Shown here: in pieces, positions 33,959 through 42,349 of the stretch | Numbering within the stretch: position 1 is the first letter of the stretch | Layout of the letters: each line of letters starts with the position of its first letter | Assembly (NCBI RefSeq): GCF_013456555.2 | Contig: NZ_CP084884.1 | Span: 294,926-358,925 of the forward strand | Direction of reading: 5' to 3' | From: Natrinema zhouii | GTDB taxonomy: Archaea; Halobacteriota; Halobacteria; Halobacteriales; Natrialbaceae | Length of the DNA: 64,000 bases | The notes under the pieces: model-generated | Databases searched by the model: none | What the model was told of the DNA's origin: nothing | Seen by the model: the letters and a program-made list of their open reading frames with translations, nothing else | Translations under genes and position numbers: made by a program

Positions 33959-35083
33959 ATGGAACCGGACGAGGGAGACGCTACACTCGGGGGAACGCCG
34001 GTCGAGACGGCCATCCAGCAGTACCTCGACAGTGTTGAGGCTGGCAACTCCCGGAAGAACTTCCAGTCGACCCTCGTGACGTGGCAGTCTTGGCTACACG
34101 AGGAGCGGGGAGTGACGAGCCTCGAAGAGCTGGACGTCCTCGACTGTCGACGGTACGCTCGCCACCTCAAGCGACGTGTCCGTGCCGGGGACCTGAAAGC
34201 AAGCACCGTGACGACCTACTACGCGTACATCCGTGCGTTCCTCTCCTTCTGTGTTGCCGACGAACTCCTGGACTCGAATCCAGCGAAGGTCAAGCGCGCG
34301 ACTGACGAACTCCCAGAAGACCTCGGTGATGCCGATCGCCAGTTCTGGCAACAAGAAGAACGGCGTGCGATCCTGCGCTATGTCGACGAGCGAGTCCAGC
34401 GTGCCCTCGACGACGAGGCAGACATCTCTCGGGATCGAGCCTACCGTGACCGGGCAATCATCTATCTCTTGTCTCTCTCGGGTGTCCGTGGGGCAGAGGT
34501 ATTCGCCGAGCCTTCCGACGAGAAACGCACCGGCATCACCTGGAGGGACGTCCAGCTCGACGCTGGTGCCGTCCGCGTCCTCGGAAAGTCACGCGAGTAC
34601 GAGTATGCCCAGCTTCCTGAGAGGGCTGCGACGGCGCTTGAACGGTACAAGACCGTCCTCGATCCACCGACCGACGAGTGGCCGGTCTTTCCCAGTGCAC
34701 ACGCTCCCTCGAAATATCGCGCCGTACGCGAGCAGCTGTCGCAGCGGGACGTTCCAGACGACGAAATCGAGACCATCCTCGAGAGCGACAACATCGATAC
34801 GGTACTCCGAGAACACGATGTCGTCCCCCCAGCAATTTCGACGAACGGAGCTCGCAACTTGATGAAGCGGCTCTGTAAGGATGCCGACATCGCTGTCGAC
34901 GGTGACTATCTGAAACCCCACGGCGCTCGTCGAGGACTGGGCCACGAACTCTACGCTAATGGTCATGCTGAATTAGCGCAGTCAGCGCTCCGTCACGCCA
35001 GCATCGAGACGACCCACGAATCCTACTCCGATATCCAAGCTGCAGAGACTGCGCAGCAGGTCGATGATCTACTGAGTGAATGA
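33959..35083 (+). CDS. Tyrosine recombinase/integrase
   Basis: 374 aa. An N-terminal SAM-like core-binding domain (about residues 15-115, including TVTTYYAYIRAFLSFCVADEL) precedes the catalytic domain. All six catalytic positions are readable: R177 (SGVRGAEV), K210 (LGKSREYE), H321 and R324 (PHGARRGLG), H346 (LRHAS) and Y356 (HESYSD). It is therefore likely active in site-specific strand exchange through a 3'-phosphotyrosine link. It resembles haloarchaeal plasmid and virus integrases. A large inverted repeat lies before its start, and the 39-bp inverted repeat A begins right after its stop. Confidence 0.92.
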   Translation: MEPDEGDATLGGTPVETAIQQYLDSVEAGNSRKNFQSTLVTWQSWLHEERGVTSLEELDVLDCRRYARHLKRRVRAGDLKASTVTTYYAYIRAFLSFCVADELLDSNPAKVKRATDELPEDLGDADRQFWQQEERRAILRYVDERVQRALDDEADISRDRAYRDRAIIYLLSLSGVRGAEVFAEPSDEKRTGITWRDVQLDAGAVRVLGKSREYEYAQLPERAATALERYKTVLDPPTDEWPVFPSAHAPSKYRAVREQLSQRDVPDDEIETILESDNIDTVLREHDVVPPAISTNGARNLMKRLCKDADIAVDGDYLKPHGARRGLGHELYANGHAELAQSALRHASIETTHESYSDIQAAETAQQVDDLLSE

Positions 35084-35084
35084 T

Positions 35085-35123
35085 TTAACCAACAGGAAGT
35101 TTCTGGAGTAGTTTGTTGGTTAA
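35085..35123. repeat. TTAACCAACA inverted repeat, copy A
   Basis: TTAACCAACA and TGTTGGTTAA are perfect 10-bp arms with a 19-base spacer, starting 1 base after the integrase stop codon. It belongs to a family of four here, plus a variant at 54.3 kb. Confidence 0.85.
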
Positions 35124-35146
35124 GAACCAGCACTAGCGGAAGACCA

Positions 35147-35174
35147 CTTAATCGTAATATTAAGATTAAATTTA
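35147..35174. repeat. AT-rich TTAA-block repeat, copy d
   Basis: CTTAATCGTAATAT followed by TAAGATTAAATTTA, directly before the stop codon of the minus-strand gene at 35176. It is the best match to copies c and g. Confidence 0.5.
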
Positions 35175-35175
35175 C

Positions 35176-35739
35176 TCAGAAATCGACGTGTCGAGAGATC
35201 ACGTGCCGACACTCACGGTGGGGAAGGAACTCAGAGGCACGTTCTGCCGTTCCATTCTCGTGTTGACTCGCATGCTCCTTGATAAGTGACTGAAGCATTG
35301 TGAGCGGAACAGCTCCATCTCGAGACTCTATGTCTCGTTTGATGCCAGCACAGATTTCTGTCGTTCGATGGTCATCGGGCCCTATCCACTGGTAGACGTA
35401 CTCTTGGGAATCAGCTTGGGACGAATAGCTTTGTACCCGTCTCAGGTTCGACATCGCGGTACTTTCCGTTCCTATAATCGTGAATGCTCGATCTTCATCT
35501 AATTCCGTGCGTTCAATTACCTCGTCGGCGATTCCTCGCATACTGTAATTGCCCTCAGTTAGTTTTCTGCATAGAATCTCTGCGATTTGCTGGGCCTGAG
35601 ACTTCGGTATTCCTTCATAATACTGGTGTATCGCCTCAGAACGAGCGTTAACGTCGTTCCAATCGTACTGTGGAATCGTCTCTGACGGTTCTTCCTCGGA
35701 CATACGGGTGTTCCCAAACAGCCGGTCAATAAGTCCCAT
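35176..35739 (-). CDS. Lone protein resembling a phage head-morphogenesis (SPP1 gp7-like) domain
   Basis: 187 aa from the ATG at 35739, which begins MGLIDRLFG; 12 further residues upstream are possible. A helical N-terminus (IPKSQAQQIAEILCRKLTEG) is followed by a segment IIGTESTAMSNLRRVQSY and YVYQWIGPDDHRTTEICAGI. This R/E-T-x-N...W-x-G-x3-R-T-x2-C layout resembles the minor head protein gp7/Mu F domain. No other head genes are nearby, so it is an orphan that may have been recruited for another role. Assignment is from pattern only. Confidence 0.55.
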   Translation of the reverse strand: MGLIDRLFGNTRMSEEEPSETIPQYDWNDVNARSEAIHQYYEGIPKSQAQQIAEILCRKLTEGNYSMRGIADEVIERTELDEDRAFTIIGTESTAMSNLRRVQSYSSQADSQEYVYQWIGPDDHRTTEICAGIKRDIESRDGAVPLTMLQSLIKEHASQHENGTAERASEFLPHRECRHVISRHVDF

Positions 35740-35830
35740 AGTAGGATTGAGATTTGTTACTACAAAATAATTCACACGATTGGTGGGGTGTTACACTCGC
35801 TTTCTCATAGAGTCAATTCAGACATCAACC

Positions 35831-35858
35831 CTAATTCTTAATCTTAAGAATAAGATTA
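35831..35858. repeat. AT-rich TTAA-block repeat, copy e
   Basis: CTAATTCTTAATCTTAAGAA plus TAAGATTA. It contains a TTCTTAA/TTAAGAA inverted pair and lies about 90 bp upstream of the gp7-like gene, consistent with a regulatory site. Confidence 0.45.
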
Positions 35859-36002
35859 TACCATATCAACCGAGGTTCAGCGCCAAGATGAATAGAAGAA
35901 GTTCGGTTGGAGAGAAAATGCTTTCCGAAAATTCGTTGGATAGGGGTGCCGGCAGTCCGACTAAGAGTCGATCGAGTTGGCCTTTCCTATCCCGGACACC
36001 CG

Positions 36003-36479
36003 TTATGGAGCGTTAGGTGTCTCGGACTCGGGCTCATCAAACTCGAGGGCATCAGTGACGGCCTCAGGGAGCTCTGGTCGCGGGGCACCTTCGTGACGCA
36101 TCACCCGCTCAGACTTTTTCGTCTCCTCATAGACTGCACGTGCTATCGGGACGCCCCGGAGGAAGTTGTGTTCGTAGAGGATCTCGACACCGCGTTCAGT
36201 CGGTCCCCAGAATTTCGAGGGGAGATTCCGCGTCGACGCATTCGGTTCATGAACGTAGACGTCAAGGATATCCGCCTTTCGAAGCCGCTCAAGTTGATCG
36301 AGGATAGCAGCCTCGTTCTTCGGGATCATGTAGTCAAGTTCGGCCAGCGACACGAGGTGAGCTGGATGGCCGAGGATTAACTGGATGATGAGGTGCCGAG
36401 TCTCCTGCGAGAGCAGCTCACGTATTCGTCGCTGCTCTGCAAACGGATCCTCGAATCCCTCCGAAGCCGTATCGCTCAT
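36003..36479 (-). CDS. Winged-helix transcriptional regulator
   Basis: 158 aa. The N-terminal helix (RRIRELLSQETRHLIIQLIL) is followed by a wHTH: SLAELDYMIPKNEAAILDQL, a recognition helix LERLRKADILDVYV and a wing (FWGPTERGVEIL). This layout is common in ArsR/MarR-like haloarchaeal regulators. The acidic tail ends SETPNAP. It diverges from the 269-aa gene across 88 bp containing two palindromic 13-mers, so it probably binds them and controls both genes. Confidence 0.8.
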   Translation of the reverse strand: MSDTASEGFEDPFAEQRRIRELLSQETRHLIIQLILGHPAHLVSLAELDYMIPKNEAAILDQLERLRKADILDVYVHEPNASTRNLPSKFWGPTERGVEILYEHNFLRGVPIARAVYEETKKSERVMRHEGAPRPELPEAVTDALEFDEPESETPNAP

Positions 36480-36517
36480 ATCTCAACTTAGCCTTCTCGA
36501 CTGTATAATGGTTTGGG

Positions 36518-36555
36518 TTAACTAAGTCAATAAAATCGCTGTTTGACTGAGTCAA
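36518..36555. promoter_or_regulatory. Tandem palindromic operators in a divergent promoter
   Basis: TTAACTAAGTCAA at 36518-36530 and TTGACTGAGTCAA at 36543-36555 differ at two positions; the second is a perfect palindrome around its central G. Their centres are 25 bp apart, between the wHTH gene and the 269-aa gene, and the second ends 13 bases before the plus-strand ATG. Confidence 0.75.
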
Positions 36556-36567
36556 TCAGAAACGCCT

Positions 36568-37377
36568 ATGACCCAGCCAATTGTGTTCAACGGTATGAGT
36601 GGTCCATCCGTTCCGCCGAACGCAGGCAAAATCATGGCAGCCGTGCAGCGGGCGTTACGCGGCCTTGACGTCGGGTCCACCGAAGCGACCCAGATTCTGT
36701 CGTGGGCAAACAGTGAGACGCCGGCAATCTACGACCGCGACCAGACTGCCTATCTCGTCCTTGGAAGCTATCGTGATCCGTATCTCCGACGCGTACGGGC
36801 GGTCAGCGATCGATTGAACCGCCGCTATGGAACGTACGCATTTCTCATCGGCGACCTCACCGACATAGACATCCCACGTCTTCCCGAATTTCGCGTGAAA
36901 TTCCATATCACAGCAACACTCAGTGACTACGTCGCTGCCGTCTTCGAACAGGATGCAGGTGGCGAAGTCAACGAACTCGGCAAACTTGGTGAAACCGAGT
37001 ACTTCGAGAAGGCGTACGCCTTCCCCCGCGCGTACCACTGGGAAATGGAGGGAAATTTCGCAACTGAACGCGACGTTCTCGCTGCTGGGGCACAGATTAT
37101 GGCTGCTACGGACGTCGACGAGGAGACGAAAGCTGCAGAACTCGAGGCGCTCGTCGACCGGGCAGAACACGCTGGTATCGATATCACAGTCGACGATATG
37201 ACTAGCAAGCTCGAGGATCAGCAGATCGACGTTCCCTCGTACAGCTGGGTTCACTTGAACGACTTTCGCCTCTTCGAACTCCACGGGCGGTGTTATCCCT
37301 GGACAACTATGGATGAACTACTCGGAGCAACGGACGAGCTTCCAGGGTCTCCCAGACCGAACTGGGAACAACAGTAG
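36568..37377 (+). CDS. Conserved hypothetical protein
   Basis: 269 aa, acidic, soluble. The N-terminal half alternates strands and helices (IMAAVQRALRGLDVGSTEA, TAYLVLGSYRDPYLRRVRAV, YGTYAFLIGDLTDIDIP), reminiscent of a Rossmann-like fold, but no catalytic motif is certain. The C-terminal half is helical with EETKAAELEALVDRAEHAGI and a WVHLNDFRLFELHGR end. It faces the wHTH regulator, so the two probably form a regulated pair. I do not recognise the family. Confidence 0.75.
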   Translation: MTQPIVFNGMSGPSVPPNAGKIMAAVQRALRGLDVGSTEATQILSWANSETPAIYDRDQTAYLVLGSYRDPYLRRVRAVSDRLNRRYGTYAFLIGDLTDIDIPRLPEFRVKFHITATLSDYVAAVFEQDAGGEVNELGKLGETEYFEKAYAFPRAYHWEMEGNFATERDVLAAGAQIMAATDVDEETKAAELEALVDRAEHAGIDITVDDMTSKLEDQQIDVPSYSWVHLNDFRLFELHGRCYPWTTMDELLGATDELPGSPRPNWEQQ

Positions 37378-37385
37378 GAGAATAA

Positions 37386-37406
37386 CCTTATACTTAAGAT
37401 TAAATT
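37386..37406. repeat. AT-rich TTAA-block repeat, copy f
   Basis: CTTATACTTAAGATTAAATT occurs 9 bases after the stop of the 269-aa gene and just before the minus-strand pseudogene end. Its placement between two convergent genes would suit a terminator or boundary. Confidence 0.4.
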
Positions 37407-37410
37407 CCTT

Positions 37411-37836
37411 CTATGGGCGTACTTCCTCCAATATCTCGAATGCATTCGAGAGGAAGCCTCGCCAGCCATTCTTCTCAACGTACTCGAAGTCTGGGGAAAG
37501 GATAGCGAGTTTTGTGAGTTCCTCTTCCCATCCAGCCTGAGGGTGAGTGTAGACGATCCAAGGGGCAAAGCTCGGTTTGGGGAAAATCTCGTACTCACCT
37601 CCACGCCCACCCCTAATTTTCAGGGTTGTTTCGCCAACGCTCGTTCCAAAGCCAGTGATAGTGTATGAAGTCGAGTCGTAGTTCCGGTCTACCGTCTCCC
37701 AGATTATCCGATAGTCGTCTCACAGTGCTCGATCGACGCTTTCCAGCGAAGCAATTGCTTCAGTAAGAGCCTCGAATACGGATTTCTCTCCATGTCGGGT
37801 CGACCAATTGAGGACGACACCACTCTGAGCGGACAT
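37411..37836 (-). pseudogene. Hypothetical gene with in-frame TGA at codon 39
   Basis: The ATG at 37836 starts MSAQSGVVLNWSTRHGEKSV, continues to SVDRAL, meets TGA at 37722-37720 and then stays in frame: DDYRIIWETVDRNYDSTSYT, TGFGTSVGETTLKIRGG, FAPWIVYTHPQAGWEEELTK, ending FEILEEVRP and TAG at 37413. The second part has typical acidic, aromatic-rich coding sequence over 100 codons, so this is one gene of about 141 codons split by a single nonsense codon. No family is recognised; the size and composition would suit a small immunity- or antitoxin-like protein, which is only speculation. Confidence 0.65.
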
Positions 37837-37903
37837 CCAGAGATGTTACTTTCCAGATACAATAAACAAATCGCTATCAAATACTCCAAGCTATAGAAGA
37901 CGC

Positions 37904-37938
37904 ATTAATCCTAAGTTTAATTCTAATATTAAGATTAG
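37904..37938. repeat. AT-rich TTAA-block repeat, copy g
   Basis: ATTAATCCTAAGTTTAATTC followed by TAATATTAAGATTAG, upstream of the pseudogene and 66 bp beyond the helicase end. It shares TAATATTAAGATTA with copies c and d. Confidence 0.5.
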
Positions 37939-38003
37939 TTCGGTTGGACATCGGCAACAACAGCAATCGACAGGCAGGAGAGAGTAGAAGAGTTTGCGAG
38001 AGT

Positions 38004-41000
38004 TTAGTGAATTTGGCTGCAGGACAGGCTGCGATGGGGACACCATTTGCAGTGATCGCCTGCAGTGTAGTCATCAAAGGTCGAGTCTTCAGCCTCTTGT
38101 AACCGTGAGAGGAGGTCTTCCCGACACTGATCTAACTCATCTCTCGAAAACGAACGAGTACTCATGTCGGGGCCAACCGAACCGACATAGACATAGCCGG
38201 CTTCATCGATTCGTTCGCCGAAGAGCTGTTGGCATGCGAGCAAGTAGATTGGTAACTGAAAGTTGTCATCAAGCGAGCGCTGTACCGTGGTCGCCTTGTA
38301 ATCGAGGACAACGAGGTTACCAGCCGAGTTGCGACAGACAGCGTCAATTTTCCCCGTAATCGTATGACCATCAATGTTGAGCGTGAACGACCGTTCTGCA
38401 CTGAGGATCTCCCACGAACTCGCCTCAGTGCTGAAGTACCGATCGACACAATCCTTGGCCTGATCAACGATATCAGCCGAGTAACTCTCCTGGCGGCCGA
38501 GTTCCTCACAGACATTGTTCCATTCCTCGGGTGACATTAGGCTCCGTTTCGCAGCTATCTCAGCAGTATCGTGGAAGAGGATACCCATGTCCCGAATCGA
38601 TACGGTGTCGGAACCGGGGGCACCTCGCTGGGGGTCCTCGAACGCACGAACAAGATAATCGAGATAGTGTCGCCGGGAACACTGGCTGTACTTCTCGAGC
38701 GAAGTATAGCTGTGCCGGTGACTCAACGCGGGCCCACCATCCGTCGACAGTGCTTCAACGGCAAATCCAGCCGTTGCAGGTGAGACAGACTCAAGGTCCC
38801 CATTCAGCAAACCACGAGCAAGTTCAAGGACGCGATCCCGCGCCCCTGACTGGGATAAGGGTTCGCCGTTCACAGAGATAGTCGGATCCAGGCCGCCATC
38901 GGTCGGAGCAACCTCGTCCGTCCAATCTGTAGCCTCCGGTGGAAGTCCAGTGGTGACCTCTTGCCAGATAGGGAAGGACGCACCGGTGGCTCGCCAAGGG
39001 ATTTGCTCGGGGAGCCAGGAGTCGATGAACGATAGCGAGAGATCACCGTCGTCAACTCCGCCGTCGTCGGCGTGCCGACCAACGAGTACGAGTTGCTCTT
39101 CTGCACGCGTCATGGCGACGTGGAAAATGCGGCGCGCTTCATACTCGTCGCGCTTTTCGAAGTCCTGGTCGAGAGGGGTAGCAGCCGTCTCTTCGAGCGT
39201 GTGGCCGAGTGTATCGTACGAGCGCGTGCTTGGTTCCCACTGGGCAGCAGAAAGGTTCGGAAGAAAGACGACCGGGAATTCTAGTCCCTTGCTCTTGTGT
39301 ACGGTCATGATGTTGACCGCGTCACTCACCGCCTCAGCTTGGTCTTGCACGCCAGCGATACTATCGTCGAGTGACTCCATGAGGGAGAGCAGATCGAGGA
39401 ACGACTCGTCTAATGCTGGCTGGAGCGCTCCCTCTCCGAAGGAGTCGATAAGTGACTCCAGTGTTCGTAGGTCTCGTCGTTCTTGTGGCGACAGGTACCA
39501 GTCGATATTTGTTTGTTCTTTCAACTCGCGGAACAGACGAGCTACAGAGTAGATCTCTCGCTTGGCACGCAGCGTCTGGAAATCTTCGCGGGCTCGTTGA
39601 ACACGTTCCGGTTCACGAAATTGGTCGAGCGGAAGCGACTGCAATGCCTCTGATAACGAATCAGAGGCAGTGTTAAGTAATCTGAGATCAGCGTTGTGAA
39701 GGCGATAGCGCATCGTCAACACACGATTCAGACTGACCTCGTCCGCTGGATTTGCGAGTGCTTTGAGATACGCGAGGACGGTCTCAACACCAACCGAATC
39801 AGCCGCGAGTCCACCAGCGAGTTGATACGGGATGCCACGCTCTTCAAGCGCCCGTACAATCGGCTTTGCATGACGATTTTTCCGTACGAGAAGTGCGATG
39901 TCGCCTGCGTCGTACGTTTCATCGACGTCATCGAGTGACCCTGTAAGGAGGTGGCCGATTGCAGTCGCAATCTGTTCAGCTTGCTCTTCATCGTCCTCAG
40001 CTGCCGTTATCGTCGCAATGCCATCGCTCGCATCCGCAGCGTCACCGACCGCGGTGAGTTCCTTCTCGCTCCCACGGGCCTCTAGCTGTGCAATGACGTT
40101 GTTCGCGACATCCAGAATCGGTTGCTTGGAGCGGAAGTTCTCCTCAAGTGTTTCTGGAACCAGTGTCTCGTATCGTTCCTCGAGTCGGCTCCCGATATTC
40201 TCAACTGCCGCCCCACGCCATTCGTAAATCGCCTGGTCATCATCACCGACCACGAACAGTTGGTCATCGTCGGCGAGCTGGTCGACGAGTTCGAATTGGA
40301 CAGCATCCGTATCCTGGAATTCGTCACAGAACACGTAATCATACTGTCCCGCAATCTCGGCACGGATGTCTGGGTCCTCAAGGAGCTCGAGTGTCGCACC
40401 GATCAAGTCGGCAAAGTCGACCAACGATGCTTCGTGTAGGCGTTGCTCGTACGCCGTATAGCCGGCTACCAGATCGGCTGTTTCTTGGCATTCCTCGACG
40501 AACGACCGAAGTTTCCCGGTGAGCGTGACGGAGATCGAATCGGGGATACCGCTCGGTGGACTGGAGTACGTCCCGAACAGATATGCCGGCAGACGGAACG
40601 CAGGCTTGTACTCACCATCGATGATCGACGCTTCCTCCGTTTCTAATAGCTCAGCGAGTGAAGTACAGGTTTCCTCCATGCCGCGCAGATATGTCGCGAC
40701 CGACCGTTCGACCCCAGCCTGACCGAGCGCAGATCGTTCGTCTGCTATCGATTGCTGAAGGTCGGCGATTCCGTCACGCATCTCCTCGAGGCGGTCTGCA
40801 GACGGGGCCCGCCAGCTGACCCGCACCGTCTCGTTCGCCCGGTCGACAATTCGGTCGACGAGTGCCTCTAGTTCTAGGAGGCGGTCAGCGTCACCAAGGA
40901 ATGTCTCGATGGTACTCGGGGAGATCCCTTTGCTCTTCATTGTGGAGATGAATTTGAGCAGGCTGCCTGCCGCCCCATCGGCATGCGAATCGGGGCCATA

Positions 41001-41435
41001 GACTTCAGGACTGGTGAATCGATAGGTGATTTCATCGAGCGCTTCGTGAATGAGGGCGGTTCGATCAGCGTTATTCACGACATCGAATTGCGGATCGATT
41101 TCAGCGTGATACGCGTACTCTCGAAGGATATCGTGGCAGATGGAGTGATAGGTATACGCGTTTACGTCGTATCCCGGTGCGCCAAGCTTCTCGTTCAGCT
41201 TCTCGCGCATCGAGTCTGCAGCCTTGTTCGTGAACGTCAATGCGAGGATTCGATCCGGTGAGACATCGTGTTCGTCGATCAAGTGCTCGACCTTTCGAAC
41301 CATCGTGAACGTCTTACCGGTCCCGGCTCCGGCCAACACTCGCATCGGATACTCACCAGACTCGATGATGCGCTGTTGGGGAATCCGCGGTGACGGCTCT
41401 TCGACGGGTTCGTCTTCGGAGGGTGGTGGTGACAT
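38004..41435 (-). CDS. AddA-like UvrD-family helicase-nuclease
   Basis: 1143 aa from the ATG at 41435, which overlaps the upstream stop (ATGA). Superfamily 1A motifs: VLAGAGTGKTFTM (I), ALTFTNKAADSMREKL (Ia), YDYVFCDEFQDTD (II), FVVGDDDQAIYEWRG (III), ENFRSKQPILD (IV), VNIMTVHKSKGLEFPVVFLP (V) and IFHVAMTRAEEQLV (VI). The C-terminus holds a RecB-type nuclease, GKIDAVCR...VVLDYKATT, and a closing HCKWCPHRSLSC cysteine cluster; with an upstream Cys this fits the AddB-type iron-sulfur nuclease. It unwinds and trims DNA ends in repair, or degrades foreign DNA. Confidence 0.9.
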   Translation of the reverse strand: MSPPPSEDEPVEEPSPRIPQQRIIESGEYPMRVLAGAGTGKTFTMVRKVEHLIDEHDVSPDRILALTFTNKAADSMREKLNEKLGAPGYDVNAYTYHSICHDILREYAYHAEIDPQFDVVNNADRTALIHEALDEITYRFTSPEVYGPDSHADGAAGSLLKFISTMKSKGISPSTIETFLGDADRLLELEALVDRIVDRANETVRVSWRAPSADRLEEMRDGIADLQQSIADERSALGQAGVERSVATYLRGMEETCTSLAELLETEEASIIDGEYKPAFRLPAYLFGTYSSPPSGIPDSISVTLTGKLRSFVEECQETADLVAGYTAYEQRLHEASLVDFADLIGATLELLEDPDIRAEIAGQYDYVFCDEFQDTDAVQFELVDQLADDDQLFVVGDDDQAIYEWRGAAVENIGSRLEERYETLVPETLEENFRSKQPILDVANNVIAQLEARGSEKELTAVGDAADASDGIATITAAEDDEEQAEQIATAIGHLLTGSLDDVDETYDAGDIALLVRKNRHAKPIVRALEERGIPYQLAGGLAADSVGVETVLAYLKALANPADEVSLNRVLTMRYRLHNADLRLLNTASDSLSEALQSLPLDQFREPERVQRAREDFQTLRAKREIYSVARLFRELKEQTNIDWYLSPQERRDLRTLESLIDSFGEGALQPALDESFLDLLSLMESLDDSIAGVQDQAEAVSDAVNIMTVHKSKGLEFPVVFLPNLSAAQWEPSTRSYDTLGHTLEETAATPLDQDFEKRDEYEARRIFHVAMTRAEEQLVLVGRHADDGGVDDGDLSLSFIDSWLPEQIPWRATGASFPIWQEVTTGLPPEATDWTDEVAPTDGGLDPTISVNGEPLSQSGARDRVLELARGLLNGDLESVSPATAGFAVEALSTDGGPALSHRHSYTSLEKYSQCSRRHYLDYLVRAFEDPQRGAPGSDTVSIRDMGILFHDTAEIAAKRSLMSPEEWNNVCEELGRQESYSADIVDQAKDCVDRYFSTEASSWEILSAERSFTLNIDGHTITGKIDAVCRNSAGNLVVLDYKATTVQRSLDDNFQLPIYLLACQQLFGERIDEAGYVYVGSVGPDMSTRSFSRDELDQCREDLLSRLQEAEDSTFDDYTAGDHCKWCPHRSLSCSQIH

Positions 41436-42349
41436 CAGAACTGCACCTCCTCTGCGAGTGCATCGGTACACATAGATCGATAATCACATCGGCCACAGGC
41501 GTTCTCGCGGATGGCGTCCCACTGAATGGGTTCGAAGTCGTTCTCACGTATCCCGTCGTGTGCCCGCTGAATCAGCCCCCAGATCGTTTCTTCTTCGCTA
41601 TAGTAGGTTTCCTCGACATCACGACCATAGCCCGAGACACGGGGTCGGACGCCGGCAGTACTCTTTTCGAGATCCGTGTTTGCGAGTAGTCCATAGTACG
41701 TGAAGACGATCTCCATCCCCGGCTCGTAGACGGATGTATTCTGAATCCCCTCGATGTAGGTCGCCACCTGAATTGCACTCTTAACGATACGAGGGTGATA
41801 GTCCTCGCCGGCAAGGTGCTCGCGGAGCTTCTCCTTTGCGCGGTCGGTCGTCGAGAGCTCATACCTGACGGATGGCTTGTAGTCGATAATCTGGAGGCCG
41901 TCGTCCGTACGGACGACATTATCAGCGTATCCGTGGAGGAAAACATCATCTCGTTCACATTCGAGTTCGACTTCCGTGAGAACGGATCCACGAACGTGAT
42001 CAAGTCCTGGACCGCTCGAGAAGTAGGCCTCAATCGCTGCACGGGCGAGTTGTTTATCATACTCGTAGTGAGCAGCAGTGGCGTACTCAGTGCGACTCAT
42101 GCGAGAGTCCCACTCGTCGGCGAAGGCATCGAGCGCGAGAGTACGAATCTCTTCATCCGACTCTCCAGTTACGGTCTCACAGACATACTCAATGGTGCCG
42201 TGCAGCGCCAGCCCACGGTCTAAATATCGGCGCGTTTGATTGGAATTTTCGACAGAGAGGTTGTGCTTATATTCGTACTGACGCGAACACCGAGTGTACG
42301 TTCCCAGTCGGGAAGGAGACAACGGTTGCGATGAGTCGGAATCAGTCAC
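41435..42349 (-). CDS. PD-(D/E)XK nuclease with 4Fe-4S cysteines (Cas4/RecB-like)
   Basis: 304 aa from a GTG at 42349 whose 8-base overlap with the preceding stop suggests coupling; an ATG at 42379 would add 10 residues. Motifs: LSPSRLGTYTRCSRQYEY (first Fe-S Cys), LHGTIEYVCE (His), HGYADNVVRT (Asp), LQIIDYKPS (D-x-K) and the C-terminal trio CGRCDYRSMC. This is the Cas4/AddB nuclease pattern complete in one small protein. It lies between the two large helicase-like genes and likely adds nuclease activity to an AddAB-like complex. Confidence 0.85.
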   Translation of the reverse strand: MTDSDSSQPLSPSRLGTYTRCSRQYEYKHNLSVENSNQTRRYLDRGLALHGTIEYVCETVTGESDEEIRTLALDAFADEWDSRMSRTEYATAAHYEYDKQLARAAIEAYFSSGPGLDHVRGSVLTEVELECERDDVFLHGYADNVVRTDDGLQIIDYKPSVRYELSTTDRAKEKLREHLAGEDYHPRIVKSAIQVATYIEGIQNTSVYEPGMEIVFTYYGLLANTDLEKSTAGVRPRVSGYGRDVEETYYSEEETIWGLIQRAHDGIRENDFEPIQWDAIRENACGRCDYRSMCTDALAEEVQF

